Assembly: GCA_038049695.1 (NCBI GenBank)
Contig: CP142457.1
Location: 59,764,501 to 59,828,500, forward strand
DNA from: Cinnamomum chago
Lineage: Eukaryota; Streptophyta; Magnoliopsida; Laurales; Lauraceae
Reading direction: 5' to 3'
Length of the DNA: 64,000 nt
Under the pieces are notes generated by a model that saw nothing but the letters and a program-made list of their open reading frames with translations, ran no database searches and was not told the DNA's origin. The position numbers were made by a program, and so were the translations under genes. This document shows positions 1 through 11,514 of this stretch, piece after piece. Position 1 is the first letter of the stretch. Every line of letters starts with the position of its first letter.

Positions 1-142
1 GGTCGCTAATACCTTTAGCGACGCCGTTTTCGCGGCCGCTGCTTGGCGGTCGCTAGGCGGTCGCTAATACTCTTTAGCGACCGCCAGTTGACTTTTAGCG
101 ACGGCAACTGGCGGCCGCTAAAAGTCAAGTTTCTACTAGTGC
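1..142. mobile_element. Right end of a CACTA (En/Spm) transposon, cut by the window edge
   Basis: The segment ends in TTTCTACTAGTG at 131-142. Its reverse complement begins CACTAGTAGAAA, the standard terminus of plant CACTA elements. Inward of it are repeated subterminal motifs of the type TTTAGCGAC or GTCGCTAA on both strands, as expected for transposase-binding subterminal repeats. The rest of the element lies left of the window, so its coding content and the other target-site copy cannot be seen. Confidence 0.75.
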
Positions 143-404
143 TACTACCCGTCCATACTAACTAAATAGAGTTACTAAAAAAACCTTATACAAATCCCAT
201 TTATTTCCAACCATATCATATGTGGAGTTATAGCAAGGAAGCCTAAAGGGTTCATTGCTATTTTGAAAATTCCCAAAAATGGGGCCCCAAGTTATCAAGG
301 CACCAATCCACTGAAATATGACGATATGGATTTGGCTCATAGTCTGAATCGGGAAAGCAAAAATCGATAAAAAGAGAAATAAGAAAAAAGAGCCTTTTGT
401 GCAC
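143..404. other. Spacer without recognised feature
   Basis: AT-rich DNA between the CACTA end and the next repeat. No coding frame with recognisable protein similarity was seen on either strand. Confidence 0.5.
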
Positions 405-2535
405 ATATACCTCCCTAAGGTTCATAGAGTATGTAAATAGACGTATGTGATTTCAATATTTATATATACCCATGCGTTTTCATTTTAGTATCTTCTATAT
501 CCTCAAAATCTATAGTCCTAATGAGAATGGGCAATCACCACGAGGTTTGTCTTGAATTTGTATAAACAAAGACAGCTTTGCCCTTAAATCTATTAAGCAA
601 AAATGATTATGACTTTCAACAAAAGAGGGGGAAAAAAAAACAAACAAACAATATTTTCATTATTTACATAATTAAAGTCCCAATGGCCTCTCTCTCGATA
701 ACTCTCTCAGCACATGAAGCCTAATAATGTATCTTGAAACTTTCATCAATCAAATAGTGGATTGTGCATGGTTTAAGTCAATTATAACCAATAGTAAGTA
801 TAGGTGTTGAATGAAATAGGCTTCGTATTAATAAAAATAAATTTATGCACGATTACGATATCTCACAAAATGTACAATAGTAGCTGTTAATGTTACAAGC
901 TTTAGTGCTTGTTTGTGCAAAGCCTAGTTCCAAAATATGAGCAGAAACAAAAATTTGATTATGGGGTTTTATCAAACTAGGATTCCTAAGCTTATGAAGA
1001 ATAATCATTAAAAAAAAAAAACATTGTTTTCTACTACATTTGTGTTGCCTCGAATAAATCGGCATTACATCGTGTGGAAAGAGACCTTATGCTTCCACGG
1101 AAAAACCGTTGCACATACATGATAGAGGAATGGGCTAAAGTGTCATTTTACTCAATAAAAACTATTATAATAGTTGTAAGGCTATGGATAATGGGATAAG
1201 AAAGTATTAAAATTGAAAAGATAGGAAGGGTGAATATGTGAATACTCAAACCATGTGCGCGTATTTACACATCTTAAGGGCCTGTTTGTTTATGAGAATT
1301 CCTGACAGGAATTCAGGCTGTCGGGCATTTCTTAAATTCCTGTCAGGAATTCAGCGTTTGAGAAAGGGGATCGCTGGGATTTCACATAACCCTGGATATC
1401 TGAATTCCAGTAAAGCTCGATTTATGAATGCTTGGAGGCATCCCAGCATTTGTAAATCTGGATTTCCGAGAGGTGCCTTTTGCTTTCCGACAAGTCTCTG
1501 TAAGTCTCCGTCCATCTCCCCAGTCATCTAAGAATTCAGATTTCAACCGACGACAACATGTAAAATCCATTTCCCATCCTCCTACATCTCCTCCAACTTA
1601 TTTATAGATCCATTTTTTTATGTCCTGGCGGTTTCTGTGAGGAGCTAGAAAGGGTGTATATAGTTTTTTTGTTTGATTGATGAGAAATAGATATGATTTT
1701 GTTAGAGAGTGAGAAGAGGTCTACGAGATGGTTTTGGTGGGTTTTGATGTTCTCGTGGTATTGAGGGTTTTGAATGAAAGATGTTTATTTGTAAAGATGA
1801 TCTTTGCACCATCAGAGCTCCATGGAAGAAGTGCAATGGGCGACGACTGTAATAGGCAAAAAGACCCCAAAAAATTAGGGATTCTATGAGAAGAAGATGA
1901 GTGTAGGGATTCTATGAGAAGAAGATGAGTGTTGGAGTCAATTGTTCAAATTGATCATTGTAGCTATAGATGGAAAGTAAGAGAGATGGATTGAAGGACA
2001 ACTATAGAGACGATGGCAAATCCCTAATTTGAAAACAGAGTTCTCCATGAACGCTGCACTCCTTCTAGTGTCATTTCTCATTTCATAAAGAAGGCCTGCT
2101 AGGATCATTTCAATGTCAGCCCTTGATTATCATGTATCAAGTGTCTTTATTTTCATTTAAGTGAAGAATCTGAATTACAAACCTTTTTTTCTCTCTATGT
2201 TTTTGGGTGTTGGATATTTGGAATTTTTGTAATATGTTCTAAAAGAGTAAAAGTGGTTAATTCCTATTGTATTTATAGGATATTTTGGCTTTGAAAATAT
2301 TTTTTTCTCATAATTCTCGTAAGTTACCAAACAGAGAATTTAAAGAATTCAGGATGGATTGAGTTCTCAGGCATGAAATCCCAAGATAAATCAAACAAAG
2401 AATTAGAATTCAGACGGAGTTTAGTAGCATTCTGAATTCCAATATTCTCAATTCTTCAAATTCCAGCAGACAAGAATTCTTCAAATTCTTGCAACCAAAC
2501 GGGCCCTAAAAATCTTAGCCTGAAAAAGGAAAGAA
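405..2535. repeat. MITE-like dispersed repeat, copy 1, split by a PIF/Harbinger insertion
   Basis: 405-1277 aligns by eye along most of its length with 15600-16316. Shared blocks include a start rich in ATATACCC, a TCTATATCCTCAAA block and an internal CAATTATAACCAAT block. In both copies the two ends are imperfect inverted repeats of roughly 60-70 bp, which suggests a TIR element without a gene. Copy 1 is interrupted at a TAA by the element at 1278-2506; the sequence after 2506 (AAATCTTAG) resumes the alignment. Family is uncertain; no clean target duplication was found. Confidence 0.5.
1278..2506. mobile_element. PIF/Harbinger (Tourist-like) non-autonomous element
   Basis: 1,229 bp. The ends are inverted repeats, GGGCCTGTTTG at 1278 and CAAACGGGCCC ending at 2506. 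It is flanked by the 3-bp duplication TAA (1275-1277 and 2507-2509), the hallmark of the superfamily. GAATTC-type motifs recur near both ends. No transposase reading frame is visible, so it is a deletion derivative. It sits inside an older repeat and is therefore younger than it. Confidence 0.8.
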
Positions 2536-2917
2536 GAAAAGAAGAATGGATGAGATTCTTAACAAACTACTCAGCAGGTCCATTCACAGCCCTACACGAA
2601 GCAAGTTGTCATGTCTAGAAAGTGTGAACAATAAAATGGCGGTTTGTGACGGGAACCATTCCTGCTCCGCCGACTCTACTCACCATCAGCCAACCCCTTG
2701 AGCACTGTAGTCGGTGGAAGGTGTAGAGTATATGGCGTTGATTTAGGGGGTTACGCCCTTTACGGGCCAAAGTGCTGTGTCGTAAAGCCTAGCTTTGGCA
2801 GGCTCTGCCAAACCTGTCCTTAACTCTGTCTGATCTCAGTGGGCCATGTCCTTGACTAAAGGCCTCTTATTGGTCTATAGTTTCTTGGCCAACTAGATCT
2901 GGGACCGTGACAATTCT
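2536..2917. other. Spacer, nothing recognised
   Basis: Moderately GC-rich stretch, including a block around 2640-2860, with no coding frame or terminal repeats that I can identify. Confidence 0.4.
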
Positions 2918-2928
2918 ATTACTTGTCT

Positions 2929-2933
<5 letters not shown>

Positions 2934-2963
<30 letters not shown>

Positions 2964-3124
2964 ATCGGAGGGTTCCCAACCCTTTGGACTGGACTAATCC
3001 CTCCGGGCCCAGAGGGAAGCCGGGTAAAATCCCCTATAGCCCTAGTGTGGTAGCGGAGTTTCGAACCCACAACCTCCGGGAGCAAACCGTGGTCCTAGGC
3101 CAACTAAGCTACCCCTTGGGGTTT
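2934..3124 (-). repeat. tRNA-derived SINE with 16-bp target duplication
   Basis: On the minus strand it opens with a tRNA-like head. It has an A-box-like TAGCTTAGTTGG and a B-box-like GGTTCGAAACTCC, followed by a non-tRNA body, and ends in a long A tract (T run 2934-2960 on the plus strand). A 16-bp target duplication, ATTACTTGTCTCATTT, flanks it at 2918-2933 and 3125-3140. The near-perfect duplication suggests a fairly recent insertion. Related copies occur at about 30979, 31803, 35651 and 47134, and a longer relative at 23254 and 26510. Confidence 0.85.
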
Positions 3125-3140
3125 ATTACTTGTCTCATTT

Positions 3141-5100
3141 GAATACAGAGCTTGATCAGGTCGAGTTTCTTCGTTCGATCTTATGTTCCTAACCATCTCA
3201 TGACTATTAAGTACCATAGTTTTTATTGCCTACAAGACTGGTTAACTTGAGAATAAACCCATATGGGAATATGAAATGGATGAGTGAAATTCATGTAGAT
3301 TTGCTTAGTGTGAAATGGTTTAGTTGGTCATAGATGGGCCAGGCAGATTGAACAAACAATAAAGTGGGAAAAGTTATATTATCCCGGGTTGATATTAGCC
3401 TTTTCCCTTCATGTAATTAGTAACATCATTAACGGTTTGCAGCACTCGAGAATGCATTTTGACTCAAAGCCTGTATCATCATTGCTACATATGTAAATGA
3501 TGATGAAATCTAAATTCAATCATCATTACCCAAGCCAAGACAAACATGTAACGGCATATTGCCGCCGAAAGTTGCAATTGCAGTATGTGATTTAATGAAA
3601 TTAATTTGTTTCTTGCCTGCTTTTGCCTCCATCTTCATCGTATGCAGACTCCGTGTAACGACGGGATTTGCATTGCTAACCGTGAAAATGGACCATCACA
3701 ATCAAAGGGTAAAAACTGCACTGATTTAATGGCTAGGGTTGTTATTACTATAGTTTGTGTGTATTTTGCAGGGCCACTTCAATATGTACCAGCACTAGTT
3801 GCAGCTATTAGACGGAATAATATAATATATGTTTGGAGCTCCATCTACGGCCTACGGAGAGATAATCCAAACTGTTCTAGATGAATTCCAGCCCTACTAA
3901 TTGATTTTGTGAGGTTTATGGGTTTGGATTGAGGCGTAATTTGGTATTTGTCTAAAACTACATATTATCTTTTTTGGTTGTAATCCTAAAATGTGGGAAA
4001 AACTTTACTTAATAGAGAAGAAGAAGAAGAAGAAGAAGAAGATGAGTTTTGTTCGTGAACATAGGTGTAAAATCACCGAACCACGTAAATATGTGTTTCC
4101 TTTTGTATGACTTGATTTGTTTGCTTTTTGATCGCATGCTTACGCACACGCTGATTATAACAGATTTATCCTCAAGTGTCAATTTAAACAGAGTGAACAT
4201 ATTTTGATTGATATTTATCAGTTTATGTGACACAGGCTGTTCTCATAATTTAAAAAAAAAAAATTATTTATCATAGTCAAGCACTCTGGTGATAGTATCT
4301 AAGTTTCATCTAGAAAATCCTAAAAACCGAACTTAAACAAAGAGATTTAATATACCAAAACCCTGAAATTCAACCCCATTTAATAGACGGCCCTTGTATA
4401 GGGACATGTTGACAAATTAAATGTATACAGCCGGCAGACCGGCAAACTTGTGAGACCAAATGGTCAGTGAAACCAACGTGACACTTTAATGCGAACTCCA
4501 CTCCACACACATTGTACCCAATGTCGTATTTTGCATGGTAATAGAGTCTGTTGCTGCGGGCCTTGCGGCCAATGCGGGAGGGAATCTTGATCCAATGAGA
4601 AATGGTCTAAATACAAATCGCGACAGTGGATGAACATTCTTTACCAGAAGATTCCTGGGTCTGCCCAATTAGTCATGGATCCGGATCCGACGAATAAGGG
4701 AGTGACATGCAAGGGGCAAGGGGGGGCAAAGGAAAGAGAAGAGTCATATGGCGACCCATGATTCGTCTAAATAAGACTCCCTGTTTGGACGTAACATGAG
4801 ATCCGTAAGTCTCCTCATGAAAGGATGGTCCATTGGAGTCTATATTTCCATATATCCATGGCCTTAAATGGAGAAGCTATTATAGCCGATTCATGGAAGT
4901 CTTTTAGATGGTTAATTCACACCGACCCTTTATATTTGGTGGATTACTTAGCACTAATAACCTTTCATTTTTCGAAGAAAGGCTCCTTAGGAGTGTGGTA
5001 AGGAGTGACATTCTCAATTTGCTGCATCGTGTTTGAATGCGCCACCTCTTTTTGCATGAATGGGCTTTTTTCTAATTTTTATGAACTTTCGTACTTACAT
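3141..5100. other. Spacer with a GAA microsatellite
   Basis: Contains a (GAA)n run at about 4018-4042. A short stretch at 3645-3890 looks weakly exon-like, with a TTTGCAG before an open frame, but matches no family I know. No other gene was seen. The last part leads into the upstream region of the PADRE gene. Confidence 0.4.
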
Positions 5101-5300
5101 GGTGCAGCTCTCTATTGGTTCCAGCCCCCTTTGCTGGGGTAACAATAAAAATAATAACTTCCATCTCCCCTGTTTGGACATCAGTCGGAATTCATTCGTT
5201 CTCTATCGTCTGTACATGCTTTTCCTTTCAGACATTCCTCCGTGACCTCTCTCCCACTCACTTTGACCCCCACTTTTCTTTAGCTTTATACTCGTGTTCT

Positions 5301-5340
5301 CATATACCTACTAAGGGACCTTCTTTCCACATAATCATCC

Positions 5341-5404
<64 letters not shown>

Positions 5405-5440
5405 CCTACTAAGGGACCTTCTTTCCACATAATCATCCCA

Positions 5441-5491
<51 letters not shown>
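5301..5491 (+). repeat. Duplicated (TC)n microsatellite unit upstream of the PADRE gene
   Basis: A block of about 45 bp (ATATACCTACTAAGGGACC and following) plus a (TC)n run occurs twice in tandem. The runs are at about 5344-5397 and 5444-5491. The tracts lie 85-230 bp upstream of the ATG at 5576, and a TATA-like TTTATACT lies at about 5284, so they are probably in the 5' UTR. CT tracts in 5' leaders are common in plants. The repeat number is likely polymorphic. Confidence 0.75.
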
Positions 5492-5496
<5 letters not shown>

Positions 5497-5575
5497 CTCA
5501 AGATCTCGAACCAGGCATCCGAATAAGGGACTAGGGAGTGCTACTAGCTAGCCCAACAAGTGCATTGAAAGGTAG

Positions 5576-6135
5576 ATGGGAAACTGTATGGTCGGAGGCT
5601 TTGCAGAAGTAGACCAAGTTATAAAGGTAGTCACGTCTAATGGAGGCGTAATGGAGCTCTACACTCCGGTCACGGTTCAACGCATCACCGACGAGTTCCC
5701 CGGCCAAGCCATTTTCCGCAGTGACAACGTCTTCACACGGAGGCCGCTTCCGAACAACGAAGAGCTACATCCAGGAGAAATGTACTATCTACTTCCTCTC
5801 ATAGCCCAACAAGGATGCAATGAAAGAGAAGAAGGCTATCCAATGAATGGGGTGGTTGTAGCGCCTTACCGTATGTCTTCAGATAACAACGGGATTTGGA
5901 AGAGAGTTGAAACTGAAGTGTTCTCTAGGTGTAATAAGAAGGGGATTTGGAAGGTGAAGCTGGCTATCAGTCCTGATAAGCTGACAGAGATCTTGTCGCA
6001 GGAGGCGCCAACGGAGGCACTGATTGAGACCGTGAGAACGGTGGCCAAATGTGGAAGTGGATCGTTTTCTTCTCTGAGTTCAGATCAGTGGAGCCTTGCT
6101 AGCAGCAGCAGAAAGGGTTCTTTGGAGCACATGGC

Positions 6136-6139
<4 letters not shown>
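5576..6139 (+). CDS. PADRE (DUF4228) domain protein
   Basis: Single-exon gene of 187 residues. It starts MGNC, a consensus for N-myristoylation at Gly2 with a palmitoylatable Cys4, so membrane attachment is likely. The family pattern is visible: IKVV near residues 16-19, a glycine pair before a LYTP segment (28-31), FPGQAIF at 41-47, NNEELHPGEMYYLLPL at 60-75, and the conserved C-terminal block WKVKLAISPDKL (125-136) through EALIETVRTVAKCG (147-160). The tail is serine-rich. Length is normal for the family. PADRE proteins are plant-specific and several respond to pathogens or abiotic stress; their biochemical function is not established. The ATG at 5576 is chosen because it gives the canonical MGNC start and an upstream frame is closed. 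A CT repeat lies upstream and a GA repeat begins at the stop codon. Confidence 0.92.
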
Positions 6140-6187
<48 letters not shown>

Positions 6188-6208
6188 AGAAGAAGAAGAA
6201 GAAGAAGA
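6134..6208 (+). repeat. (AG)n/(AGA)n microsatellite at the PADRE stop codon
   Basis: The GA run begins with the stop codon itself (GCATAGAGAG) and continues to about 6183, then changes to an AGA/AAG trinucleotide run to about 6208. It lies in the expected 3' UTR and is complementary to the CT runs upstream of the same gene. Confidence 0.85.
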
Positions 6209-6988
6209 GGAAAGATTTCTGTTGCTTATTTCAGTAGTGTCTACATTTTATTAAATCATGGTTCGTGGGTTGGGCCATCCCGCCGTCGCTTGGTCAGGGT
6301 CATCTCTTGTTTTCCCAGAAAATAATCCTGACCATCTGATACTGGGACAGCAAGAATCCAGAGTAACCAACGGTTAGGATCACTTTTAGGAAAAAAAAAA
6401 AGGAAGAGCAACAACACTGCCTTACTGAATTGGCTTATCTCCTGATTGGTAATGGAGGTCATTACAAATTGTCCACTCAAAGTCCATGAATTTGTTAACT
6501 CGCCTGTCACTGATCTTTTTCTGCTATTTATTTGATAGTAGGTCTCATGACAGTGCTCTTATTACTTTATATGTAATTTTTGTCTAATGAAGTCTTTCCT
6601 TTTTGTTTGATATGTACTACTTGCATCATGGGAGGCATGTGGAGTTGTTCCCCTGTTTTTTAATTGTAGATGGTAGTGAGTGCCCCTTCTAATTCTGATT
6701 TCATGGAATGAATATGGGTGTTTGTTTGAAAGCTTTTCTAACAAGAATTTCATATGGTGGAAATTCCTTTCAGTAACTGTTTCCAACATTTGGAATTCTC
6801 TATTTCAATGATAAGATATTATAGAAATCAGTCTCTAAAATCTACAAATCTTACTTCCCAAAATGCTTTTATCTGGATCATTTGTGAAGCCTGAGGTCGA
6901 GAGCATTTGGCGTATTCCCAAAACCCCCAACAGGAGTTCTCGAAATTCAAGCAAACAAATACGTTCACTTTTAGTTAAGATAGAAGTA
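6209..6988. other. 3' flank and spacer, no gene seen
   Basis: Likely contains the 3' UTR and polyadenylation region of the PADRE gene. No further coding region or repeat was recognised. Confidence 0.4.
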
Positions 6989-6997
6989 TTTATAATA

Positions 6998-7120
6998 GGG
7001 CTATGCTCACACAAGCTGCAACTCACCTTAATACAAGCTGGAGCGTGTGAGGCCCAGATGAGACCCAGATGAGGCTCCAGCTTGTAATAAGGTGGGCTGC
7101 AGCTTGTGTGAGCATAGCCC
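6998..7120. mobile_element. Foldback Mutator-like MITE
   Basis: 123-bp near-palindrome. The left arm begins GGGCTATGCTCACACAAGC and the right arm ends with its complement. The 9-bp duplication TTTATAATA flanks it at 6989-6997 and 7121-7129. A 9-bp target duplication with long inverted repeats fits Mutator-type MITEs. No coding capacity. Confidence 0.85.
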
Positions 7121-7129
7121 TTTATAATA

Positions 7130-8217
7130 TGAGAACTTGGTGAGACTCATCCGAGCCGATTGGAGGTCATAAAAAGTAAAAGTCGATTTGGTGCCTTCAC
7201 ATTCTTCTTCATTCTTGATTTGGTCAGGAGTCAGGACTGAACCAATTTATGAATGTTTTTAAACCAGTCAAACTCGCCCACCATCTGAGTTGACAAGACC
7301 ACGAGAAATGTCTAAGTATCATTATCAAAGAATAATTTAAATCGTGTTAGTCTCTAATCTGAGTACAAACAATCAGTCTTCTTTTTTAACCCAAAGGTTG
7401 CTTTATTCCTTGAGGCTGCAATCATACAGATACAAGATACAGCCCTTTCATGAAAGAAATGCTTCATCACTGTTTGTTTGTGTCCTTTTTTTACTCTTCC
7501 TCTGTGTGTTTTACTCATCAAGGGCATCAAACCTCTCAGATGTTCCTCTTTATTTCGCTCCTCTTCTATTCTTTCTCCTTTATCATGGCTTTGAGGCCCT
7601 CTTTAGTAGTCTCTTGGGCCACTTTTCCAGTCTTCTTTTTGCTTGTTGGACTACATTTCCCTTTATATAAAATGAAGCATAGACTGCAAGTGCAATGTTG
7701 CGAAGAAGATGGGCCGGACCAACTTTGGAGTTCTAAACTTCTGATAGACCCAGGCTTAGCCTGCAGGTTATGAACAAACATGGTTGTATGTCCACTACTT
7801 CTCGGGCCAGGCCTGCGCTCTCTTGAAAGGCCCATTTGGATGACTGGCATGTAAGAACCCAAACAAGCCTCACCCCAATTCTGTTACTGGTTGACTCAGG
7901 CCATAAAGGCTCAAGTATTACCCAATCCATGTAGCTTCATTATAAAATATCCAATAAAAAACATGTACTTTGCGGAACTTATCTTAATATATACCCATCA
8001 TTAGGAAGGGAAACAGATCAGGTTTAATTGTTTAATCTGGGACCATAGTGTACGTGGACCTGATCCCAAATTACTAACGGAAGAGACCTAGCCAGACCCG
8101 AATTGGTCCAGCCTACAGAAACCATACTTCTAACCAAATTTAAATGTAAGATTATTCTCGAGCGCCAATAATGGACTTGACTCAGAATCTAGACCAAAAT
8201 AATTGTACACTTGATTA
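7130..8217. other. Spacer, no gene supported
   Basis: Frames of about 100 residues exist at 7344-7862 on both strands, but they overlap each other, are low in complexity and match no family I recognise. Treated as non-coding. Confidence 0.4.
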
Positions 8218-8226
8218 AATAACTAT

Positions 8227-8369
8227 CAGTAGTGCTACTTGGACAAACTTTTTGGCCAGAATTTTAAACAACCCCTATGATATCCATTCAATATCACTAT
8301 GATATTCAAGGGATATCATAGGGGTTGTCCAAATTTCTGGCAAAAAAGTTTGTTCAGGTATACTTTTTG
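8227..8369. mobile_element. Mutator-like MITE, CAGTAGTGCTAC family
   Basis: 143-bp foldback element with arms containing GGACAAACTTTTTGGCCAG and its near complement, and a core around GGATATCATAGGGGTTGT. The 9-bp target duplication AATAACTAT is perfect at 8218-8226 and 8370-8378. A deleted relative of the same family lies at 25588-25658 within duplicate B, also with a 9-bp duplication. Confidence 0.85.
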
Positions 8370-8379
8370 AATAACTATA

Positions 8380-8658
8380 TACACACGGAACCGGTTTTTT
8401 GGCTCCGGAACCAGAACCAAAATCATATATGTAGATGGGTTTGGATCCGGGGCCAGATCTCGGTAGAGAATTATATTAAAAATATTATAGTTTTTAAGGG
8501 AGATTTTTGAAAATTGAGGTAATATGTCGGGTTTCGGGTCCGAACCAAGGTGGAATCGGACCTGGACCCATTTACTTATCGGGTCCTAAATAAGGACTTA
8601 GACCCGGTTTTTAACGAGTCAGAACCTCCAGGTAATCGGAGACCTGTTTACATCCCTA
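8380..8658. mobile_element. Truncated hAT-like element end
   Basis: The right end reads GTTTACATCCCTA, a common hAT terminus (TAGGGATGTAAAC in reverse). It is preceded by the degenerate GGTCC/CCGGAACC-rich sequence seen in plant hAT derivatives. No matching left terminus was found, so the left boundary is approximate. Confidence 0.5.
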
Positions 8659-9549
8659 CTTGTTTGGTATAGAGTTCTTGTGAACGGAAGTCATGGAATA
8701 AAGTTGGACTGGAATTTTATTTGGGCCTCCAAACCCAAATTAAAACGTGTATGAATGCTGAGGCCATACCCGAATTTTCCAACTTGTTGCTTTGGGTGTA
8801 TGACGACCCATTATTATCCTTAATTGTTATTGGCATGTATACATTTAAAAGTTGGTTTTCGAAACTCTTTTGCCTTCTTTAAGAGGATTTTCCTCTTGCA
8901 ATTTTTAATTTTTTGCTAGGTTGGGATACTAATCCAGAAGTGATATGTCCATTTGAGGATTCAGGGATCGATCTGTGGACATGTGTATGAAACAAAAGTG
9001 CCTACACAACTCAACAACAAGTGTATTGGCGGAGAAAATCTACATTACACCCTGTTAGCAACATACAATTGCTTGAGTGATCCAAAACATAATATGGACC
9101 AGACCATAAATAGTTTGTCTATAAAAAGAAAACGACCTGGAAAGGAGAAATTGGACAGCTTCCTTTTCTCAAAAAATGAAAATTTCCATGATCAGATTGG
9201 AAAAATTCTTACAAGTGCGGGTCATCAGACTTTAATTTATTAGGTACAGGCTCCACCTTAAGATTGAACACATGATTAAAAACACGAGGGGCACTCACAT
9301 CTCTAAGGACGTGGAATTAATCACATTTTCATCGTGTGCTCTAATTGGATGATAAGACATACTCACTCCTATTCAATTTAAATTAGAGGATATTTATGAA
9401 AAGGGATGGGATTCATCTCGAACCGTTCACATTATTGCTACCTATTTAATTTAGATATGAGGATATATTTAAAGAGGATGGAATTTAGATATATGAGGAT
9501 ATATCTTAAAGAGGATGGGATTCATCTTAAATAATTCAAATTATCTCTA
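8659..9549. other. Spacer with short degenerate tandem repeats
   Basis: Around 9380-9540 a motif with GAGGATATAT and AAAGAGGATGGGATTCATCT recurs two to three times. Otherwise AT-rich with no supported gene. Confidence 0.4.
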
Positions 9550-10320
9550 CTTGGAACTAGGGATGAAAGTGGGCCGAGCCGGGCCGAGCCAGGCTTTGAC
9601 GGGCCCTAGGCTCGGCCCTAGTATTTTTCAGTAGGCCCTAGCTCGGCCCTAGCCCTAGAGGGCCTCAAAAACCCTGGCTCGGGCTCGACCCTTATTAAGT
9701 TATGAGGCCCTAGGGCCGGCCCTTTAAGCCTGACTCGATTGAGGCCCTAGGCTCGGCTCGTGAGCTCGGCCCGTTTTATAATGACATAGTACTAGCTGAA
9801 AGAAAATATTTTCAGGAAAAAAAAATCCTGTAGGAATTCAAAGAAATCTGCATATGCAAACCAGAACAAAAAAATGGTCAAATGCATGCATTCATCCCAT
9901 ATTCTCATTCTCATAATTTGGATTGCAGCACTAAAATTAACTAAAATAAGAAAGACTTCATAAAAGCAAAGGGAGCCTAGTTCCAACACTCCATAATAGT
10001 TCAATGTTAATGTAGATTAACATCATTAAACTCCAACAATAATACAAATCAAATTAAACTCCAATAGCATCCTAGAAAAAAATAAAGTATTCGGCTAACA
10101 TCATAAAATAAAATTTTCATCATCACCAGCATCACCTATAACAACAAGAATAGAGCCTTGTTAATAAATAATAATAACAACAAAGGAAAGATTGTTTCAG
10201 AGTTACAAGACTTAAAAACTAGGCAGCCGTTGGTTGGATCCACTTTAATGATCCAACGGTTCCCACTTGACCTGAATAAATCCTTATATATAATATATGT
10301 ATTATAATATATCACTACAA

Positions 10321-10960
10321 CAGAAGACACTTTTAGCGACGTTTTTTTTCGTCGGTAAAAGTCAAAAAAACGTCGGTAAAATTTTTACCGACGTTTTTTA
10401 TTTCGTCGCTCAGACGTCGGTAAGATGACGTCGAGAAAACCCGTTACCGACGAATTAATTTTCCGTCGGCAAAAATGTAATTTTCACCGACGTTTTTACG
10501 TATTTTACCGACGGTTTTTTTCGTCGATAAAAGTAAAAAGCAAAATTATAAATAAATACCAACACTTTGCCGACGTTATTGTTTCGTCGGTAAAATTAAA
10601 AAGAAAATAAATAAAAAAATAAAACTATTTCACCGACGTTTATTTTTCGTCGGTAATATTAAATAGAAAAATTAAAGAAATAAAAAATATTTTACCGACG
10701 TTTTATTTTCGTCGGTAAAATTAAAAGGAATAAATAAAAATTAAAATAAAATATTGACCGACGTTTATTTATCGTCGGGAACATTAAAAAGAAAACATAA
10801 AAAAATAAAAATACTTTACCGACGTTTTATTTTCGTCGGTAAAATTAAATGGAATAAATGAAAATAAATTACCGACGTTTTTTTTCGTCGGTAAATATAA
10901 AATTAAAAAATATAAAACAATTGCCGACGTTTAAAAAGTTTTTTTTTTTTTTTAATACAA
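10321..10960. repeat. Left subterminal repeats of the CACTA element
   Basis: About ten loosely spaced copies of ACCGACGTTT with its partner CGTCGGTAAA, often as short inverted pairs, separated by AT-rich spacers of about 50-70 bp. In CACTA elements such motifs bind the transposase-associated protein. The spacing is irregular and there are no unique spacers of fixed size, so this is not a CRISPR array. Confidence 0.8.
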
Positions 10961-11514
10961 TTCCCTTTTTTCGTTTAAAATTTCCCTGTAAGCATGCTGA
11001 TGCACCTGTAACCTGTAATACACCTGTAACAGGAAATTAAACCTACCAAAATCATCCACAAACCTACTCACAATACAATTAATAATGAATCCAAACAAAA
11101 TCATCCACAAACATACAATTAATAATGAATCCATACAAAATCATCCACATTTTTCATCAAATCATTCATCTCCTAAAAATAACAGTACAATTAATAAAAA
11201 TTTCTAATAGTTGAATAAAATTGTCCAATATACATAAACAAATAAACTAAAAACAACAAAACGACGCCAAAGTGTGCATCCGATCCAAAAGCGTCCATCA
11301 ATCTGCAATGACAAAAACAAAAACAAAAACAAAATTAGTATCTTTTGAATTAATGAATTTATAAATAAAAGATATACATATATATATATAAACTGATTGG
11401 ATCATCCCCAATAAAAAACTGAAACTTCTGTTTGGATCCAAAGAGTTGAGGTTTCACATCATTCAAAGAACAAAAGATAAGAAAAGAAAATGAAATCTAG
11501 AACTGCATTAACCC

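Noticed and set aside
3059-3110. tRNA-like A and B boxes (minus strand)
   Set aside because: They belong to a SINE head with poly(A) tail and target duplication; no cloverleaf with an intact acceptor stem.
3606-3890. Two possible exons flanking a short GT-AG interval
   Set aside because: No known protein resembles them, and the putative intron is short; could be chance.
7344-7862. Overlapping frames of about 100 residues on both strands
   Set aside because: Low complexity, mutually overlapping, no family or splice context.
10321-10960. Regular repeats resembling a CRISPR array
   Set aside because: The repeats are short inverted CGTCGGTAAA motifs inside CACTA subterminal regions of a plant genome; there are no unique spacers of fixed size and no cas genes.
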